Source of the DNA: Puccinia triticina
Lineage: Eukaryota; Basidiomycota; Pucciniomycetes; Pucciniales; Pucciniaceae
Length of the DNA: 64,000 bases
NCBI RefSeq assembly: GCF_026914185.1
Contig: NC_070559.1
Coordinates: forward strand, 682,001-746,000
Reading direction: 5' to 3'
Positions 1-11,900 of the stretch are shown in pieces. Positions within the stretch are counted from its first letter, which is position 1, and every line of letters starts with the position of its first letter. The notes under the pieces are model-generated. The model was not told the DNA's origin, made no database searches, and saw only the letters and a program-made list of their open reading frames with translations. A program made the position numbers and the translations under genes.

Positions 1-1780
1 GCCATTGTTGAAAACTTGTAGGACCCGGTATGGTCCTTCAAAGCGTTCCTTAAGCTTATCCACACCGCCTTGATGGCGGCCTCGCCAGTCGGCTGAATCC
101 AGGAATACCCAAGAGTCTGGAAGGATTGGGGGCCGGTCTCGTTGATGTCGGTTGTGTTGAATTGCCTGCCGGATGCGACTTGTCCAAAGCGCGTCTCGAG
201 CTTCTGCCCACGCATCCTCCCTCGTCTGTAGCCAGCGTTCAAGAGTGGGCGCGGAGTCCGCGACGCCGTCTTTGGAGGGAAAAAGGCGGGGCTTGCGACC
301 GAAGAATAACTCTAATGGGCTGTAGCCGGTCGCCACATTGACTGCGGAATTGATTGCAAATTCTACCGCCGGTAGCGACTCTAGCCACTTGCTCTGTTGT
401 TTGGCTGTGAAGGACCGGAGGATCTGGCCGATTGTTTTGTTGCTACGCTCGCTGCGCACATCGGCTTGGGGATGGAAGGCGGAGGTCATGTGAAAGTTAA
501 TGTGTGGCTTATCCATCAATGCCTTCCAGAACTTCGAGGTCCACGCTTTGTCGCGGTCACTAATGATCGTCCAGGGGGCTCCAAAGGTGGCGATCCAGCC
601 GGCAAAGAAGCGTGCTGCTGTTTTTTCTGCGGTGTCCTTCTGGAGCATTGGAATGATGCGTGTGTAACCCGAGAGCCTACAGGTACATGTCAGTATCATA
701 TCGTAGTGAGCTGACTGGCGGAGTGGTCCCACGAAGTCGATGGCAATGTCCGAAAGAGGCGTAGATGGTACGGCGGGAGTTTGCATCTTTCCTGTGGGAG
801 CCGTGGTGGGTGCCTTTGTCCGTTGACATACCTCACAGCTTTTGACAAAACCGAGGGTGTCCTGAGAGATGCCCGGCCAGAAGAAATCCCGCCGCAGCTC
901 GACGACGGTCTTGAGATATCCAAGGTGGCCGAGTCTGAGGTGGGCTTCTTCAATCAAGCTCGTGCGGAGGGACTTGTCGGCAGGGATCACCAGCCGGAAG
1001 TCCACGAAGAGGAGCCCGTCCAATTTGACACAGTCCTCCCGAAGAGGGAGGGCCTCTTTAAGGGACTTACAGAACTTATCAGTCTGATAGCTGAGTCGGA
1101 CACGATCTTGGATTGTCGAGGATAGGGAGGTCCCAATCTCCGTGAGAGCGGCCACGCACGCAACATCGCCTGGTTCGATGGTTAGATCGTCTTCGCCCCC
1201 GTTCCTTCGCGACAGCGCGTCCGCCACCGTGTTCTTGTCCCCTCGGATATATTCAAACCGCAAATCGAAGTCTGCCAGGAGCTCCGTCCACCTTGCTTGT
1301 CGGCGGCTTAGGTTCCGTTGTTTCATGAAGTGGATGAGAGAGTGATGGTCAGTCAGGACATTGACCTTCATCCCAAGTAGTAGCATCTTCCATTTTTGGA
1401 GAGCGTGAATGACCGCCAAGAGCTCTTGCTTGTGAACCGGGTAATTGCGTTCTGCTGGCGTCATCTGATGCGATGGGTGATGCTCCTTTCCAGTCTTTCC
1501 CTTGGAACAGTGCAGCGCCGAGCCCCAATCCACTGGCGTCGGTAAAAAGCCACAGGGGATCGTCCGAGTCATAGTCGACATTTTTCAGGCAGGGAAGCGA
1601 AGTCATTATGCGTTTAATGTTATTAAAGGCGTCATCTTCTGCTTTACCCCAGGTGAAATCCTTGGGGTCCCGTTTACTACTCGTCAAGGGTGTGAGGGTG
1701 CCGACGTATTGTTGAAGCCCCCAGATGAATTTCTTCATCCACTGGACTGTTCCAAGGAATTTCTTGACTCCTTTCGCAGA
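1..1780 (-). pseudogene. gypsy Pol continuation: RT tail, RNase H, integrase (partial)
   Basis: After the TGA at 1781 the same frame continues to about 1470 (RT connection, RNase H start with LFTDASGLG near 1545). A net deletion near 1465 then shifts the reading to another frame, which is open without a stop from ~1470 to position 1. That frame carries RNase H motifs (DHHSLIHF near 1345), a zinc-binding CEVCQRTKAP (~800), and the integrase core: first Asp in DIAIDFVGP (~740), second in ISDRDKAW (~550), Glu in SERSNKTI (~445). The integrase C terminus lies outside the window. The catalytic DDE residues are intact although the polyprotein is broken upstream. Confidence 0.85.
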
Positions 1781-3106
1781 TCAAGGTGTCGGCCAATCCT
1801 GAACGGCTGTAATCTTGCTATCGTCTGGTTGAATACCCTCCTCAGAGACCCAATGTCCGAGGAACTTGATTTTTGTCCGAAAGAGATTTGTCTTCTTGGG
1901 GCTACAGTACAATTTGGCGGCCCGAAGTCGGCTGAGTACTCGGCGGACATGATCGGCGTGTTCGTTGAAGGAGCTTGAAAAAACAACAATGTCGTCTAGG
2001 TAAACGACACAGATGTCGTTGATCAGGTCGCCTAGAGCCTCTTCTAGTCTCGCCTGGTGTGTAGCCGGTGCATTCGTGAGGCCCATTGGCATAACACGCC
2101 ATTCATACAGACCCCACGGTGTCTTCACCGCGGTCAACGGGATGTCAGCCTCGCGCATTCGGGTCTGGAAGAAGGCATTTGTTTGATCTAAGATCGAAAA
2201 CGCCTTACCAGATGCCACCAAGCGTATCAGCTCGTCAACATTTGGGAGGGGGGATCGATCTTTGACCGTTAAACTGTTAAGTCGTCGGTAGTCACAGACC
2301 CATCGGGGGAGTGCTTCCGGGTCCTTCTTAGGGATGATGAGGCTCGGGGAAGCGTATTGGCTCGTGGACCTGCGGATGCGTCCCGCTTCCACATGCTGTT
2401 CCAGTAGTTTCCGCCAGGCTGTGAGGTATGAGTACTGTTTTTCGTTGATGATCGCGTTGGGGTCCGTGAGAATGATCCGGTGGCGTACCCTAGAGCTTTC
2501 GTCTTGCATTAAGTTGGGGAACGGACCATCCGGGAAAAACGTGGGTTTAACGGATTCATCCGAGACTGCCGGGATGTCGGCAGGAAACAAGTCCGCGAAC
2601 TCCTCTAGCATGGCTCGTTCCGCCCGTTCACGCGACTCGAGTGACGCTGGCGCCTCGGCGAGTTGAGTAATCTTTGAGACGTGGGCAGTCTTGACTCGGC
2701 AGTCACAGATTTTCACCGATGGTGAAGCACACGTAATCGATCGTTCGGGAAAGGACAATGAAACTTGAGCTTGCTGGAGGAATGGGGTCCCCAGGATCGC
2801 ATCATGGCCTCCGGTGATTGGTCCAATGTGGAAAGCGATCTGCCCGAGTTCAGTCGAAGAGGTGGGGTCGGTGAGGGTCGCGTGAGTGTAGAACGAAAGC
2901 ATCAGGGGTGTCGATGAGTTGTTGTCCATCGCCAGCCCTACTCGAATGGGTTTTTTCAGTGGGATCTGTTTGAGGCCCGACGAGAGGGCCACCCGCGGCG
3001 CTAGTAAGTTCAGTTCAGAGCCTGTGTCCAGCATCGCCCTGATGATCTGTCCTCCTAGACGAAGACGAAAAATTAGGCGATCCGGACGCGGTATGGGAGG
3101 CGACAT
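1781..3106 (-). pseudogene. gypsy Pol fragment: aspartic protease and reverse transcriptase
   Basis: A 441-codon frame. The retroviral-type protease motif LDTG is near residue 27; reverse transcriptase motifs follow, including the catalytic YLDDIVVF near residue 375. It ends at TGA 1781-1783 inside a stretch (QDWPTP then SAKG) where related Pol proteins read through with arginine, so this is a nonsense mutation of a longer Pol polyprotein, not a natural end. The ATG at 3106 is just upstream of the protease, leaving no room for Gag. It would copy element RNA to cDNA in the cytoplasm if intact. Confidence 0.88.
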
Positions 3107-3194
3107 GTCGGAAGGGAAGGGAAAGCAAAGAAAATGCAGAAGTTCGTCGTAGTAGTTTGTATGTTGTGTTCGCGTTGGTTCAAGAAAAAAAAAG

Positions 3195-3473
3195 TGTAAG
3201 GGCTCAGTCTAGCCCTTCACTGAATCCCTCAGATATCAGCGTAGTCCGTTACGAGACCGTATGTCTCGGAGAGAACCAAATTTCTAGAACCAGTGCTTGT
3301 ATTGCTAGCTCAGTAGAGATAGTCAGTCGCGGTTCTCTCGATATACAAATGTATTGAAAGACAAATGAAAGAAGAAATGAGAGCTTACCTAGCTCAGTAG
3401 AAATAGTCAGTCGAGGTTCTCTACTGAGCTAGGTTGATTTGTTGTGATATCCGTGTGAAACGCGGAGCTCACA
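3195..3473 (-). repeat. 5' LTR of the left-edge gypsy element
   Basis: Read on the minus strand it opens at 3473 with a TGTGAG-type hairpin (GAGCTC and GTGTGAAA arms) and closes at 3195 with GAGCCCTTACA, also a hairpin end. A perfect 14-bp inverted repeat, CCTAGCTCAGTAGA with its complement, lies at about 3380-3433, and a second partial copy of the same motif lies at 3308-3340. This architecture matches the two 350-bp solo LTRs, whose boundaries are fixed by target duplications. The exact right end is uncertain by 2-5 bp. No obvious initiator-tRNA primer site follows the LTR. Confidence 0.75.
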
Positions 3474-3792
3474 CAACACTCAGCTGGCAGCCACAAGTGT
3501 TGTGGTGCTCTCACTGGTGCAGAAGTCTCAATGGCAAATGGATTAAGAGGCGGACTTCAAGATGCAGAAGGCAGAGTGGGATATTCAGGTCCTGCTCAAG
3601 TTCCAGTGAAGGTTTGGTTTGCATGGTATGTCGCACAGATTTTGATTCTCAAGGTTTGGTCCAATCAATCATCAAGTTTTCTGGTGTGGTATGCTTTATG
3701 GTTACCCATCTAGCCCATTTCAAAAAAAAATTCTTTCTCATCTGTACACTCACAAATCAACCAATACGGTGGCAAAACTGGATACTAAGACC
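3474..3792. other. Unassigned spacer between gypsy LTR and hAT element
   Basis: No recognised gene. Short open frames are present but have no family resemblance. The last 8 bp, CTAAGACC at 3785-3792, are the left copy of the hAT target duplication. Confidence 0.6.
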
Positions 3793-6484
3793 TAAGGCTG
3801 GGGCCCGAACCCCGGCTTTCGGGAAATGCCCCGGGGTGAGGGCATCGGGATGGGACTCAAGTCATGCCCCGAACCCCGGGTCATGACAGGCTCTGCGGAT
3901 GGGGGCAAGGGTGCATCTTTTTTTTGAGTTTTTAACTCTTTTCTCTGCTCAAAACTCATTTTATTTACATTCTACTTGTGTAGATGTGACTCAGACTGAA
4001 TGAAATGATGAGATTACAATGGGCCATCAAAGGCTCGGTACCATTCCTTGAGGCAAATAAGTTGCTCCACGCTTTCGGCCTTGAGGGAGGATTGCTGCCA
4101 GGAAACCACCCGCCTCCCCTTAGAGAAAACTCTCTCTGACGAGGCGCTGGTCGCAGGAATGGAGAGGTATTTGCGTGCCATCTTTGATAAGATCGGAAAC
4201 GTTATTTGACGATTCAACCAGTATTGAAGAGTCCTCCTTTCACGCGGCTCGATTTCTTCCTTGAGGTAGTGCTTGATTTCAGCTGAGACTCCCTCGAGCT
4301 GATCAGGTTGTTGGTATAGAGCTTGAGCAAAGAACCCCCCGCTAGTCGATGGAACGAAAGAATGAGATTTAGTTTTGGATGCATCACCTGTTTTCTTGAA
4401 CTCGTTGTTGTGCTTCTCTTCAAAATCACGCGCAATCGAGGTGAAGGTTTCAATAATGTTGTCCGTTGATATCATGTAGTTCTCCATAATGAAGTCGCCA
4501 TTATTCTTCCAAAACAATGTTTTGAAACTTGGATCCAAGATCATTGCACAAATATAGATGGGTTTGTTGAGAGCGTCATTCAAGTATCCACTGATTTTTT
4601 CAATCATCCGACTAGCAACCGAGACAAGCTGAGATTCGCTAGAAAGACCACGTTTGAGTTCCTTTAAAGTTTTGTCAATTGTAATGTAAATCGGGAGTGC
4701 GGAATTCAATGACGGATAACTTGCTGCACAAAGCATGTCCGTTGCCTCGCTGAGGGGCTCAAGCAAAGTCATAACTTTCTTTGCTTGGTCCCATTCTTCC
4801 GGCAATAAGAGATAGCGAGCGGTTTCGCGATTGGCTTGGCAAAATTGGGTACAGGACTCCTGGAGAGCAATCGCGCGTTGGAACATTTCTTAGGTTGAGT
4901 TCCAGCGCGTCTTTACATCAATCTCAAGGCATTTGACGCCCTTTGCATAAAGATCAGGTTGAGCAAAACTGACAGCTCTTTTGAATCGTTCTCGTCGCTG
5001 CGGGGAGAAGCGCACGTAGCTAGATAAACCGTGAATTCGCTTCAGGATGGTGTTTGCAGCTTTAGGTTCTTTGGCAGGAGTGGTAAGCTGATTTTCATTT
5101 GAATCGGTTTCCAATTCTGTCGTGAGGATCGATTTTCCGTCTAAGTCATCTTCAATTGTTCCAAGCACCAAAATCCCAGCGGTAGCGGCTAAATTGATGA
5201 CATGCGCAATACAACCCAGTAAATCTGTCTGGGGTTTGAATCCATCGAGCTGGAGAGCTAGCTTGTGGGCCATCTTGTTGTTCGTCGAGGCGTTGTCGGC
5301 AGTGATTGTATGCAACTTTTCAAGGCAGCTGTAATTGTCAAGAACATCATAAAATATATTGGCAAAGTTTTTGCCCGTATGATTTCCTGGTGAGAGTTTT
5401 CAAAACATGGGTTAATTAGGTTGGGAAAGAAGATGTAATGAAAATTTAAGCAAACCACCAACCTTGAACATGAGGAACAGCAAGTGTGATGTCTTTCATC
5501 TCAAATTTTTTGTTAATAAAATGGACTGTTACCGCCATGAACGCAGTAACATTCGGAGCAGTCCAGGCATCATGAGTGAACGACAGAAAATCCTCTTTGA
5601 GGAGTGATTGAATCTTGATGGTCTCTTGGCATTGAATATGTACCCTAGCGAGATGATTTGTGATCGTTTTTTGGCTAATTTGATCCAATAAAGGCATTGC
5701 TCCCTCGTTGAGAAGCCGAGCAAAGTCACGGAAAGATTTTCGCTCAACCACGGTGAATGGCAGGTCGCACTCTGCCAGGAAGTAAACAAGGGCATTCTTG
5801 ATTGATTCACTATTAAGTTCAACCTGAAAGTGAAAGAATTTTCTTGTTTAATAAATCATAATATGTTGATACAAAAAATAAAGTGATTATAAAATGACTC
5901 ACCTTTGCTTCAATCTTTCCTTTTTTTGCCCATTTTTCCATGTCAAATTGATTATTCTTTGTCTTATTCTGGATAGTCGGATCGGCCAATCGATGGGCTG
6001 ACAAGAGGTGTCCATGCAGATTCTTGGTACTACCGCTTTTGTCCTTTTTCAATCGAGTTCCGCATAATGCGCCGTTCTTCCGGGCTATCGTGACCTGGCA
6101 CACTACCTCGTTGGTTTCTTTGGATTCAACAAAGTGGTTCCAAACCCAAGATCTTTTGAGTGATCTGGGTGGCGATTTTGATGGTGCATCTCCTGCTTCA
6201 TCATTGGATCCAAGGTCAATGACTGTTTGGTTCGAAGGCGGAGGGGTGCTAGAGCAACTGTTGGATTGGATTTTTTTGCGCTTCATTTTTTTAGGTTGGC
6301 CGTGGGATCCGGATTGTTGTCTGTATATATGGTCCGAGGCTCCAGCGGCAACGACTATATTGCCCTCAGGGGTTGATTTTTTTTTGGTTCCATCCCCGGG
6401 GTTCAGGGCATGCCCCAATCAGTCCGGGGTCTGTGCTTCGGGACAAGCCTCATGCCCCGTCCCGAACCCCGGGTCCCACCCTTA
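3793..6484 (-). mobile_element. Complete hAT (Ac-like) DNA transposon
   Basis: The element is bounded by inverted ends TAAGGCTGGGGCCCG (left) and TAAGGGTGGGACCCG (right, reverse complement), followed inward by further CCCCGAACCCCGG-type subterminal repeats. It is flanked by a perfect 8-bp target duplication CTAAGACC (3785-3792 and 6485-6492), the size typical of hAT. It is 2692 bp long and encodes one transposase on the minus strand (4014-6418). The ends look functional; the transposase has one nonsense codon, so this copy is probably only mobilisable in trans. Confidence 0.93.
4014..6418 (-). pseudogene. hAT transposase, one nonsense codon
   Basis: Three exons by frame and GT-AG sites: exon 1 6418 to ~5903 holds a basic N terminus and a BED-type zinc finger (CQVTI, CGTRL, then H...H around residues 105-140); the intron runs ~5902-5825 (GTGAGT...TTTCAG); exon 2 runs to ~5465; the second intron (GTTGGT...CACCAG) ends ~5388; exon 3 carries the DDE core and the C-terminal hATC dimerisation region (YLSIPATSASSERVFS near 4130). 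The frame is interrupted only by TAA at 4890-4892, between RWNST and EMFQR, where related proteins have an aromatic residue. Total about 740 residues, normal for Ac-like transposases. It acts in the nucleus on the element ends. Exon boundaries are inferred. Confidence 0.87.
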
Positions 6485-6492
6485 CTAAGACC

Positions 6493-6734
6493 AAAACTAC
6501 ACAGGAAACCATGGAAAACACACCTTACACCCCTCTGGCTCAGCAATTACAACCCCTTCAATACACATCATTCAGTTACATACACACAAACACTCTACTT
6601 GGTTCATGTAATCTGTTACATGAGCCACACTTACCCAGGACCATGTAATCCATTACATGTACCACTCTGACAACCTGTGTATTCTTTTACATATACATTA
6701 CATCATCAGCTGCACTCATTACATCTAATATTTT
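6493..6734. other. AT-rich spacer with TTACAT-rich sequence
   Basis: No gene. Many TTACAT/ATGTAA motifs. The stretch 6684-6724 is repeated imperfectly at 7406-7446, on the other side of the LTR-like block. Confidence 0.5.
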
Positions 6735-7405
6735 TGTCAGCCATCTGCTAGTCCAGACAGTGCAGAGACTGACAACCTGCCAGCCGCTAAAAAGGATAGC
6801 GGGCCTTGGGCCGTGTCTACGGCCAAGGCTTCTTCTTCTGTCTGAAAAGGAATCTGCTCTCAAGTGAGAATATTCCTGAACACTCCCCTGGTTCCCGCTC
6901 TTGAGTGAGGGCTTTCATTGTGCATTTTCTACGCAGCTCTCAGGGGATTGTCCCTGAGCCATTGGATGGTCATCGGACCACAAGTCAGCCCAGCTACAGC
7001 TAGAGTATAAGTACAAGGGCCCTTTTCCCCAAGAAAGGGCCCCCCAGATCATTCAACTGCCAAGCTCACCTTATTGCTGTATTCCAACATACACTGATTG
7101 GGGCTTTTTTGACTGATCCACACTATACATTTTTTCCTTCAACTTCCTCCACCACTGAGCCCGCTCCTGATTGTAATTTTCTCATCTTCTCCTCCTGTCC
7201 TAGATAGGACCATCCCTTTGAGTCCCACGGACTCTGGTTGCATACACTCAACCAGCCCCTCCAGAAGGAGGTGGGGCTTTCCTCCTTGTGCTGTGGCCAA
7301 GTCAAGCCCCAATAAACTGTTGTGACAGCTGAGATCAGCTGTGATCCTTAGGTATAGCTAAGTTTTATATTCAGGGCACAGCCACAATAGAGACCCGCCC
7401 TGACA
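6735..7405 (+). repeat. LTR-like block (TGTCAG...CTGACA), probable solo LTR
   Basis: It begins TGTCAG and ends CTGACA, the gypsy-type LTR termini. It contains a TATA-like GTATAAGTA near 7003 and an AATAAA near 7311, in LTR order for the plus strand. No 5-bp target duplication was found (ATTTT against CTTCT). Instead imperfect ~40-bp direct repeats flank it (6684-6724 and 7406-7446). The missing duplication may reflect recombination between copies. LTR identity is likely, family unknown. Confidence 0.55.
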
Positions 7406-7446
7406 CTTCTACATATACATTACAACATCAGATGCACTCATCACAC

Positions 7447-8033
7447 TGTGCTATGCACACATCATGCAGTCTCATGCAGTCTCACACATTCTTATGCAGG
7501 TGCATTCAGACTGATATACACCATGGGGCACTCCAAACGGCGGTTCAACGTGGAGACAACACCCGCAACCCCACCCTGAAGTTTTGGTATCACCCAGAGC
7601 AGGAGTGATTGCGACCCGCGGTGGGTGCAACCTCCCACGTGATTCCCACATGCAAGGCCCGCGGTTGGAGAAATACTCCTGTTGGCCTGCCATGGGCACC
7701 GCTGTGTGGCTTTGGTGAGGATCTTGAGTCCTGGTGGGCAAAAAATATCTGCCAGCCCCAACTTGAACCCAGGCCACAGTGATGATGCCAAGGGCTTGAG
7801 AGCAGGCCGGAGTACTCAGAACACCATGACACATGTTCATGGTATAACTCCTGATAATGCCGGTTTAGAACAATAAGTTCATGCTTTCCCCAAATCTTCT
7901 CAAAGGGCAACTGGAGTGTTAAGATTTGTTTTTTTTTTTTAATTAATCACCTATGTATCCTCTTTCTATACATGGAAAGAGGCACGGAAAACTCATCTTT
8001 TTTGGTTTCATTTCTTGGTTGGCCCAATGTGGG
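7447..8033. other. No gene seen
   Basis: Low coding content with repeated CATGCAG and GTGGGCCC-like phrases resembling other non-coding stretches in this window (8384-8700 and 61650-62100). The final GTGGG (8029-8033) is the target duplication of the next solo LTR. Confidence 0.5.
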
Positions 8034-8383
8034 CGTAAGACTCCTAAATAGGGGTCTTCACTGATGGTTCAAAAGGAGGCACAAGGGATAGGCTGAAGAG
8101 CCTGGAAGTTATTCTAGTGCCAACATATACTGGATTTTGGGGACTAGCCAGTAGAGAGAAGGGATCCAAGGTTCTCTCTGTAAGTACAACTAGAGTGATG
8201 AGAGAGGAGAAGTAAAAGGCTTACCTAGCCAGTAGAGTCTAGAGAGAAGGGATCCAAGGTTCTCTACTGGACTAGGGAAGAGAGGAACTGAGACTAAGTA
8301 CAATAGGCTTATGTAATCTTGTGAAAGACTATGTGAAAGTCTTGTAAGAGGATCCTGTGAGACCCCCAAATGTGGGGCTCACA
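8034..8383 (-). repeat. Solo LTR, 350 bp, perfect 5-bp target duplication
   Basis: Flanked by GTGGG on both sides (8029-8033 and 8384-8388), which fixes the ends. On the minus strand it opens with the hairpin TGTGAGCCCC...GGTCTCACA and closes with a hairpin AAGACCCC...GGAGTCTTAC. Two copies of a CAGTAGAG...GAGAACC motif lie inside at ~8145-8180 and ~8235-8280; the second folds as CCTAG-CCAGTAGAG with CTCTACTGG-ACTAGG. Same family as the LTRs at 3195-3473 and 49634-49983. Confidence 0.9.
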
Positions 8384-8388
8384 GTGGG

Positions 8389-8940
8389 CTTAACCGGAGA
8401 ACAACATTTGGCCGCGGCTCAGGGACAGCCTTGGTCAGCTGGGTTGCACACCCAACAGTTTCTCAACCGCGTGGTTCTGTCAACTCCGCCAACGTGGCAT
8501 ATTGAATGGGTTGGCCCGCCCGTGGAGCTGCATGGGTCGGGCCAAAGGGGGCCTGACCAATCATCAACACCAATCTACCCCTGCGTTCAAAATTGGGGTG
8601 GACAGGTTGGGGCCCACCTGGGCCAACCTGTCTGCAACCACGCTGTTGGTCCCACGTCAACCAATGCTCAAATTTGAGCAGTGGTGTAATAGGTGCTGCA
8701 GTCTGACAGCTGACAGATGACATCATGCAGGAGCATGCAGGTGTCAAGCTAGCAAAAACCACTCATGCAGCTTGCAGATGAAATCATTTGACAGGCCAGG
8801 CCAGCTAAAACCTCTCACCTTCTCTTTCTCACGAGCTAAATTCCCTCATATGACATCAAGAACTCATGTGACCTGTCAACAAAACTGAAACCAATACTAT
8901 ACACAGAAAGTATCACAGGGTTTTCTGCCAACTTGCACAG
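8389..8940. other. Spacer, no gene seen
   Basis: GC-rich GGGCCC/GGTTGGGG phrases, then a more AT-rich stretch. Open frames here overlap on both strands and show no family features. Confidence 0.5.
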
Positions 8941-8949
8941 CTAAAAAAC

Positions 8950-11900
8950 GGGGATGTTTATTTTTACAAACTCTTTTTTATAATGTAGGTACATTGTAAA
9001 GTCAAAGAGTTGTAAAAATACATAATGTGTGTCAAACAAATAATTTTACAATTTCAGGCCGCAAAATAGGCACTGTAAAATAAGAACTTGCAAAAGGTAC
9101 ATTGCAAATTTGCACCTGTGAGAGACCCATAAACATAATTGCAACTGAAATCTTACCAACACAACCCATTGTAAAAAATTGCACTGTAAAATTCCACAAA
9201 AGAAGCAAAAAAAATAATTTTACCAACTCATTCCGCTCACGAAGCGGGCACATTGTAAAAACCAAGTTGTAAAAATACAATTCAATTCCATCAAGTATAC
9301 ATTTGCGATGCCTTGGAAAAAAAGGCCAGCCTCAAAAAAAACCAACAGAAAGCAAGCACATCATGAGGAGAAAACAAGCGCGAGAGGAGAACACAGGCAA
9401 AAGAGGGAAATACCAGGGAAAAACGTGAAAAGAAGCCAGGCGCAAACAAGACAGAAACGGCCGGAAGGGGAAACGGACCGGACACAACAAGCGTTGAAAA
9501 GAGCAAATCAGAGCTTTCCGGTACGTGAAGATCTTCGCGTACCCACCTTACCCTTGCTAGTGGGACCTACCTTCTTTGTGTTAGTGGGACCTGGCATTGC
9601 GTTTGCAGCCGCGGCGGATTTCCAAGCAGCAAAGGCTCTCCGAGTGGCGGCGGCTTTCTGAGCAGTGGCAGCCTCCTCAGTGAGGGGGGCTTTCTGAGTC
9701 GGGGTGGCGTGATGAGAAGTTGAAGTGGGCGCACTCCCCTTCAAGAGCAATAGGAGCAAATTGTTGGATTTACCGTCATGCTACAATTCATACCTGGAAT
9801 TTTCCGCAAGGCAATGAGACCTCCAGCTGGCAGCCGAGCGGGCGGTAATACGCTCCCATTCCGAGTTGTTTAAAGGAGCCGGCTGAAAGTTGGGGGGGGG
9901 GGGGCATTTCTTGACTCCTTTCTTGGGCGACCTCGTTTCACCAATGTGATCGTTTGGGTGGGGAGAAGCGGAGCGGTTGCATCATCGCGCGGGACCTTGA
10001 TTGGTTCTTCGGGATGACTAAGGCTTGTATTGGCATCTCTGCAGGGACCTTCGAGGAGCGGCCCCGCCGGGCGGGAAGCATGGCATTGTTATTGAGCTTC
10101 TTTGGTGCAGAAGGGTGGGATTTCACTGCTTGACCTGTCGGTAACGGCGGAGATGTCTGAGTCTTCTGAGTCTTGTTCAGCCAAAGCCGGATTTTGATTG
10201 GTCGGCTTGTTGTGTTGCAAGAGTGAGGGGATCAGGAACTGTCGAAAAAGGACGGAGAAGTGTACTTTATAGTATGATTTGCTCAGCCCTTGGATCCAGC
10301 TCAGCTGGAAAGGTATCCATTGGCCAATGTCGTCACAATACATTGAGGTGGTGAGCAGATACCCCGAGTTGAAGAATTGGTAGGTAACATCGGAGATTAA
10401 ACCGCCAGAATACAATGTGTTACCTGCTTCGCCACGATTGAGAAGGCGCTGAGACATCCAGTCGGTCTGGAACGTAAAGTGCTCGTGAGGCCTCTTGCAC
10501 AATATTGATATGATCTCGAAGCCATTGCTGTGGACAGAAAGATCAAACATATTGATGTTAGCAAAAGTAGAACATCAATGATCTGGTCAGTAATGTGCAG
10601 CAACTCAACAGTTGCCATTCAAACAAGACATCCATGAACCGGTCGCCTCCATCGCCATCCTTGGATGATCCGGGCTCCATCTGCTGAAGTATCTGACGCC
10701 AAAGGTGCCGCAGTCAATCCGAGTTAGCTAGAGATTCGTGAATAGTCACTACACTGTTGCTTGGGTGGCCGGGCCCGGTTGCATTGCCAATCTTATAGGA
10801 CAATGTGATCATAATGTGTCAGTTTGATCACCTTCCATTCCATAAGCCAAAATAAACGCAAATATAAAGAAAAAGGGGGACATACCTTCAGCTGGAGTGC
10901 ACTCGCCTTCGGATTTTTCATGACGGTTTCAGTGAGGTCTTTCTTTGCTAGTGGGTCCGGTTTTTTTGATGATGGCCATCAATGTTTGTGAACACCTTGG
11001 TGACGGAGGAGACCCCAGCCGGTTTTTTTGTGGTAATCAAATCTGCACTGGGTATCCGAACAACTGTCCCAGATAACCTTCCCTGGGCAACGGCCTGCGA
11101 GCCCTGGGCATTTTGGATTACTAAGGAGGATATTCAGTTGATCAGTTTATTTTTGGAGAAGAAAAGCGGACAGAAGGCTTGATGTACTTACTTGGTGAGA
11201 TGCTCTTCAATTTTTCCCACACCGGTGGGAGGCGGGCCACTGTAGTCACAACCTTCTTGATCACACCGAAACACACCCAAGCAGTAAATTCAAATGGTCT
11301 TCCACTCGTCGGAGTTGGTGCCGTTGCTAGACTTCTTGGAGAACCCAACTGCTCCAAAATTGTGATACTCGTCGCCAGGGCAGCGGAAAAAAGTCGTGGA
11401 TCCGTTTGGGTAAAGTGGATACCCTTGGCGGTCCAATACGCAGCCGTGATCGATGTAGGTTGTAAATTCTTGGTCCATGGCGGCAGGAATCTGCCAGTTT
11501 GGCAGGTTGTCAGGCGCCCCGTTTGAGTCTTTGAGATCAGGTCGGCAAGGATGATGGCTATTTTTTGTATCTCCAGAGTTGGAATCCGTGGGGGGAGCGC
11601 TTACTGTGGCGGGGAGAGGTATACTGAGGGGAGGTGATAGCGTGGGAGGATAGCCGGGAGGGTCCAAAAGAGGGATGCCGGGTGGCACGCCGGTGGATGC
11701 TGTGATTTTCTTTCGGCGGGGCATTAATGTGTGGATATGCGCGTATGGTCTATGTGATAATTAAGCTTATTGCTTATCTTGGGTAATAGTAGAACTTTGG
11801 ACGGCAGGGTATGTAATTAGGAAAGCTGATAAGCTTTCAAGCTTGATGGATGGGTGAAGGTTTGCAAAAATCAATATCCCAGGCGAAAAAAATGAATGGG

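Larger units (their letters stand above)
1..3473 (-). mobile_element. Ty3/gypsy LTR retrotransposon, truncated by window edge, no gag
   Basis: On the minus strand an LTR (3195-3473) is followed only ~88 bp later by a protease-reverse transcriptase ORF (start 3106), then RNase H and integrase, which run off the left edge. The order PR-RT-RH-INT is that of Ty3/gypsy. No gag-like frame or CCHC knuckle lies between LTR and protease, so gag is either deleted or supplied elsewhere. The coding region is broken by an in-frame TGA (1781-1783) and by a small deletion/frameshift near 1465. The LTR belongs to the same family as the solo LTRs at 8034-8383 and 49634-49983. The copy is inactive as it stands. 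Confidence 0.88.

Noticed and set aside
397..1125. Plus-strand ORFs over the left gypsy element
   Set aside because: They are shadows of the minus-strand integrase frame, which has all catalytic motifs.
9893..9904. Run of 12 G as a possible regulatory or quadruplex site
   Set aside because: Simple homopolymer inside a dead MULE; nothing else supports a function.
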